From assembly GCA_024734555.1 (NCBI GenBank), contig JANPWX010000054.1, positions 8,695,982 to 8,759,981 of the forward strand: DNA of 64,000 bases, in the 5' to 3' direction. Below, one piece after another: positions 60,161 through 64,000 of the stretch. Made by a program: the position numbers and the translations under genes. Under the pieces are notes generated by a model that saw only the letters and a list, made by a program, of their open reading frames with translations, ran no database searches and was not told where the DNA came from. This stretch comes from Trochalopteron elliotii (taxonomy: Eukaryota; Chordata; Aves; Passeriformes; Leiothrichidae). The first letter of the stretch is position 1. Every line of letters begins with the position of its first letter.

Positions 60161-63100
60161 TCAAGGCTGCTTAAAATGACAGTCTGCTCTTCAGGATATA
60201 TCACCAGACTTTGAAACTGGCTTCCCATTCCTTGTCTACATTGAATTCTCCCTTTCTTTTCCCCCCCAAAAATGACTCACAAAGAGATTGTCTTCATGCT
60301 GCCATGTTTTGCATCCTTGAGTCCTATAGAGTGAAGCCCCAAGAGTTTCAGAGATTACAGGACTTTATTTTTCCCATGAAATGCCCATGGCATCCCTCAC
60401 ATCTATTCTCCTGGTGAATGCTTCACCAGTCTTCCTAGTGGCCCTTTTAAGGAGCCAAAAAAGCACACTACAGAGTCTCATACACTTCTTAAACTCTTGA
60501 GGTGGATGAATGCTTACTGGATACCAGTTATCTAAAGTACGTGTTTAGTCTAAGAGTTAGAGGAGTATACAAAGATTATTTGACACTGTTTTTTTACATA
60601 AACATCTCTTCCTGTTTGTGGCTAGGCTTTATCCCCTAATTCTACTCAAATAACATTTTGGAAAAAAAAGACTTTCCTATTAAATGAAAACCCAAGGGTG
60701 AGGTCCTTCTATCTCCACCTGCCCAAAGATCTCTTTTTAAAATTATGTAAAACTCCCCCAAAGATTACTTCTACATTTTTTCCTCACGTGATTCATTGGA
60801 AAAAAGGCACAGAGAATCCTCTTTTTACTTTGTTCAGAAATAATTTTTCATGTTTTCTAAGAAGTGTTTTTTTATATAGAATCACTCTAACGCTGCCCTA
60901 CTGAAAACAGCAATATGATTATCAAACCCTACTGGCTCAAAACTTTCCTGTAGGTGACTAAAATCACTGCCATCGTGTTTGTCCTGGGTGCACTGGGCAG
61001 ATACATTTTGCTCCATTTGAGGTGTCAGTCCTGTCTGCACACAACCCAAGAAAAACAATCTCCTCAGGTGAACATTAAATGTCTAAAGCTCAGGCTGAAT
61101 TAAGACTTTACACCTTTGGCTAAACCCATTTTTAGTTTACAGATATTTTTCTTTTCCAATCAAATTCCAGAATATTCACTTGATGTTTTTCAATTCTTCA
61201 CAGTTCCTCAATGTAAAGTAACATCATTTATGCATTCATTGCTTTTTCCTTCAAGGCAAAACAAATGGGCATGGATGCATTCTTTTCAAGAATACTTCAA
61301 AAGGATACATGTTCATGTGGATGTAGATGAAAGAAAGGAAGAGGACAAGAAAAAAAAGCGAGAGAGCAAGAAAGTAAGGCCTAATACTTTGAGATAGGAT
61401 TTGCAGGTCAAAAGAAATAGTAGCTCCATTTAGGAAACATACTCCAAGCACAGGAAAGGGTATAAAAAGCTTCCTGCAATAGGCATAAATCATTTTCTAG
61501 ACATCACTCTTCTTTTAAATCATGATGACAGCAGGGCTCTACCTTCTGTGGCTAATTTATCTAACATGCTTTTCCTACAAGTGTATTCCATCCTATTTAT
61601 GCACATGAGCACATCCACACTCACTCACAGAGTAAAAACTTACATCCACCGAGGTCATCAACTATAATTGTAACTGTGGCAAGAATCTCCCCCTTGATCT
61701 CTACAATGAATTGATCTGTTCTAGCTCTCTAATATCCCTCAGTGTTTAAAAGCATGCTTTTGCAATTTCAATGCAAGATAACTACATTTTCTCATCATAA
61801 TCTTTCATTATCAAACTCCTCTCATCAGAATGGGTCCCAAGATGCACTTTTCTGACTACAAAAGCCATGTGTAATGAGAACATACCCTTGACAATGTTTG
61901 AACACAGCCCCCATTCCATGTAGCATCAGCTTAGTCCACAAAAACTTGGATATGGAAGACAAGACCACTGTATGTGACTGAAATTGCAGGGGAAATTCAG
62001 GCAGACATATTTCCTGAGTTGTAGTACAGCCTGAAGTACTGTATACAGCCTGTGGTTCTCATCTCTGCTACACTTAAACTGCTTCATGGAGGACATCGTG
62101 TAATGAACAGGCCAAGGAGAATTAACTCTCATGCTCATATCCTAAACATGGCCTCACCAGCTAAGAGGTAAAATCAGAGCCAGAAAAACTGGCTTAAAAT
62201 TAATACATTAAAACATTTCCCTGTTCATAAAGTGTAACGAGCACATTGAACAGAATATTACTTCCATAAATGTTAATGACTCCAAGTTATTTGCAGTATC
62301 ATCATCGCAAGTTGCCCACCACAAGTGTTGAATACTCAGAACAAGCTGGGTCTCCCTGCTCATTCAGTTTACTTTTCAATCCTAACGAGAGAAGCATAAG
62401 CAATTGGAAAGACACAAAAATAAGAAATGTTGTCAAATTTAAAAAGCTTCCAATACACCACTACTGCTGTTTCAAGAAAAACAAAGCACGTACTGAACTA
62501 TCCTAGAGGGGGCCTCAATACAACAAATTAATTTATTTAAAAATTTGAAAAAGAACTTAAAATGTCAACCTATTGCACAATTGCCCAGCTCTGCTTGACA
62601 CAGCATGACTTTGTCTACACAAGACACTGACAGTTTTGAACACTGTTTCACAGCTGTGCAGCATTATTTAGAGTCAAATATTAGCAGCACTGAAAGCCAG
62701 GCCAGTAGATTTAAACAGCAGCTACCCAGCCCTGAAATAAATAAAGCTTGGGAGATGGTGGCTGTAACCTGTGCCAGTATCCTCACACCTCTGCTACCAC
62801 TGAAGCTGCACCAGTGATAGTGACTGCGAGAACATTAAAAAAAACCCCTCTAACTTACATACAGCACCCACAAGAAAGTGTAGAAGGGTTCTCTTGGCTC
62901 TTTTTTCCTACTGTCCAGACTCTGAGGATAAACAGATGTCTCTTGAAACATGTCCTGTTGGCAAGAGACAGCAGCCTTAAATTCATTTAGGACAATGACA
63001 CATTCCAGTGTAAATATTCATTGTGACTTATGGGGAAATTAACCATGCAGCTCTGATTAGCAATAACAGAGACACGAACAGCCAGTATCTACAACTCAAA

Positions 63101-64000
63101 ATGGATATTAAACATACACAGTTGTTTCTCGCATCCCCTTTATTTTAACAGAAAAGTAACACATCCTAAAAATTGCCAAAAAGAGAGAAAATACTTTCCA
63201 GTTGTCTTGCATTCTGTTCAGTTAAACACTAAGAGTTTAAGTCTTGATATATCCATAGGACTTACTATATTTATATACAGATGATAACCTGACATCTGTT
63301 AACAGCAAAAAAAACTCAAAACCTTTGAGTTCAGAACTCTAGACAGTCCTTCAGTTGTAAGACACGCTCCTGGTGCTATTGACTTTTTTTATATAAGAGT
63401 CTTCAAAGTAATGTATATGTTCACCATAAGATATCAAGTAAGATATAAAAAGCAGAATATGGTAACAAGGTGATAAGAGAACAAGATAATGAAATAATGT
63501 TTAACCAGTCTGAAAACCCTTCTACAAGATGACTAGCTCATTAGATGCAGGAAGAGCAGTGGCTTTTGTTTCTTGACTTCTGCAAGTTATCCAATAACTG
63601 AATGATTCTCAGAAGTCATCTCTGCCCAAAAAGTCAACCATTAACTGTCATTTTGACAATCTGTTTGAATCCAGAAATCTTGTACAAAACATTAGTTTCA
63701 ACCTACTGAAAATTAATTTAAAATGCAGCCCATGTTTTGGCATTTCATATTGACACAGCATACCCTGTCTCTCTGTTTTACTCTCACATGTGCAAAAACA
63801 ACACCAACCTTTCAACGATACACCAAAATAACAGATGGCACAGGCAAAAGAAGCCAAAAATGCAGCATGGGACCTTACCCTGACTAGCTCATGGTGTCAA
63901 GAGATGGGGTAGTATAAGTCCATCACTTATGAAAAAAAATATTTTGGTTGCATGAGCCAGGAAACTTGATGATTTACTAGACAACTTGTGACTACTCCAT
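60161..64000. other. Unique non-coding sequence, no gene seen
   Basis: The longest open stretch is 93 codons (61116-61397, plus); its C-terminus is lysine- and glutamate-rich only because of a GAAAGGAAGAGG-type purine patch at about 61330-61375. No repeat family, RNA gene or splice-flanked exon is recognised up to the window end. Confidence 0.6.

Noticed and set aside
61116..61397. 93-codon frame with a charged K/E/R-rich C-terminus
   Set aside because: The charged tail is read from a GAAAGGAAGAGG purine patch. There is no other protein-like feature.
1..64000. Endogenous retrovirus, CRISPR array, tRNA or rRNA gene, bacterial-type operon
   Set aside because: Looked for on both strands. I saw no long terminal repeat pair, retroviral protein frame, regularly spaced repeat array, cloverleaf-type gene or run of closely packed coding frames.

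Overview
The window reads as vertebrate nuclear DNA, most likely from a bird. It is AT-rich by eye (not counted). No open reading frame looks like a gene: the longest is 184 codons and most are 60-130. The recognisable mobile DNA is CR1-type LINE sequence of the form common in birds and other reptiles. I saw no Alu, B1 or L1 sequence, no bacterial operon structure, no rRNA or tRNA gene, no CRISPR array and no recognisable retroviral element. I read it as a stretch of a gene desert or a very large intron. Bird is favoured over crocodile or turtle because interspersed repeats are sparse, but that is an inference.

Layout. Bases 1-18,200 are mostly unique non-coding sequence, with a G-quadruplex motif (309-328), a perfect 26-bp palindrome (4676-4701) and short ATAA/A-rich simple repeats. 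Bases 18,247-18,837 hold two A/C-rich, nearly T-free low-complexity tracts; a third, similar tract lies at 52,621-52,785. Bases 20,741-20,910 and 41,017-41,115 are strongly AT-rich. A 5'-truncated, decayed CR1 element on the + strand fills 47,715-49,098. It carries the 3' part of the reverse-transcriptase gene, with frameshifts and a damaged catalytic box. A second, shorter CR1 3' end of a different type lies at 54,736-55,090. A probable older retroposon tail is at 59,041-59,149, with weaker candidates at 29,560-29,655 and 43,089-43,150. A single ambiguous base is at 55,321.

No genes act together here. Apart from mobile-element history, the most plausible function is regulatory. Several unique AT-rich blocks with TAAT-type cores (for example 12,215-12,470, 40,740-40,935, 46,060-46,240 and 59,690-60,160) have the texture of conserved non-coding elements. 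Only a cross-species alignment could show that. I found no convincing sign of a new biological system, and the findings are scored accordingly.
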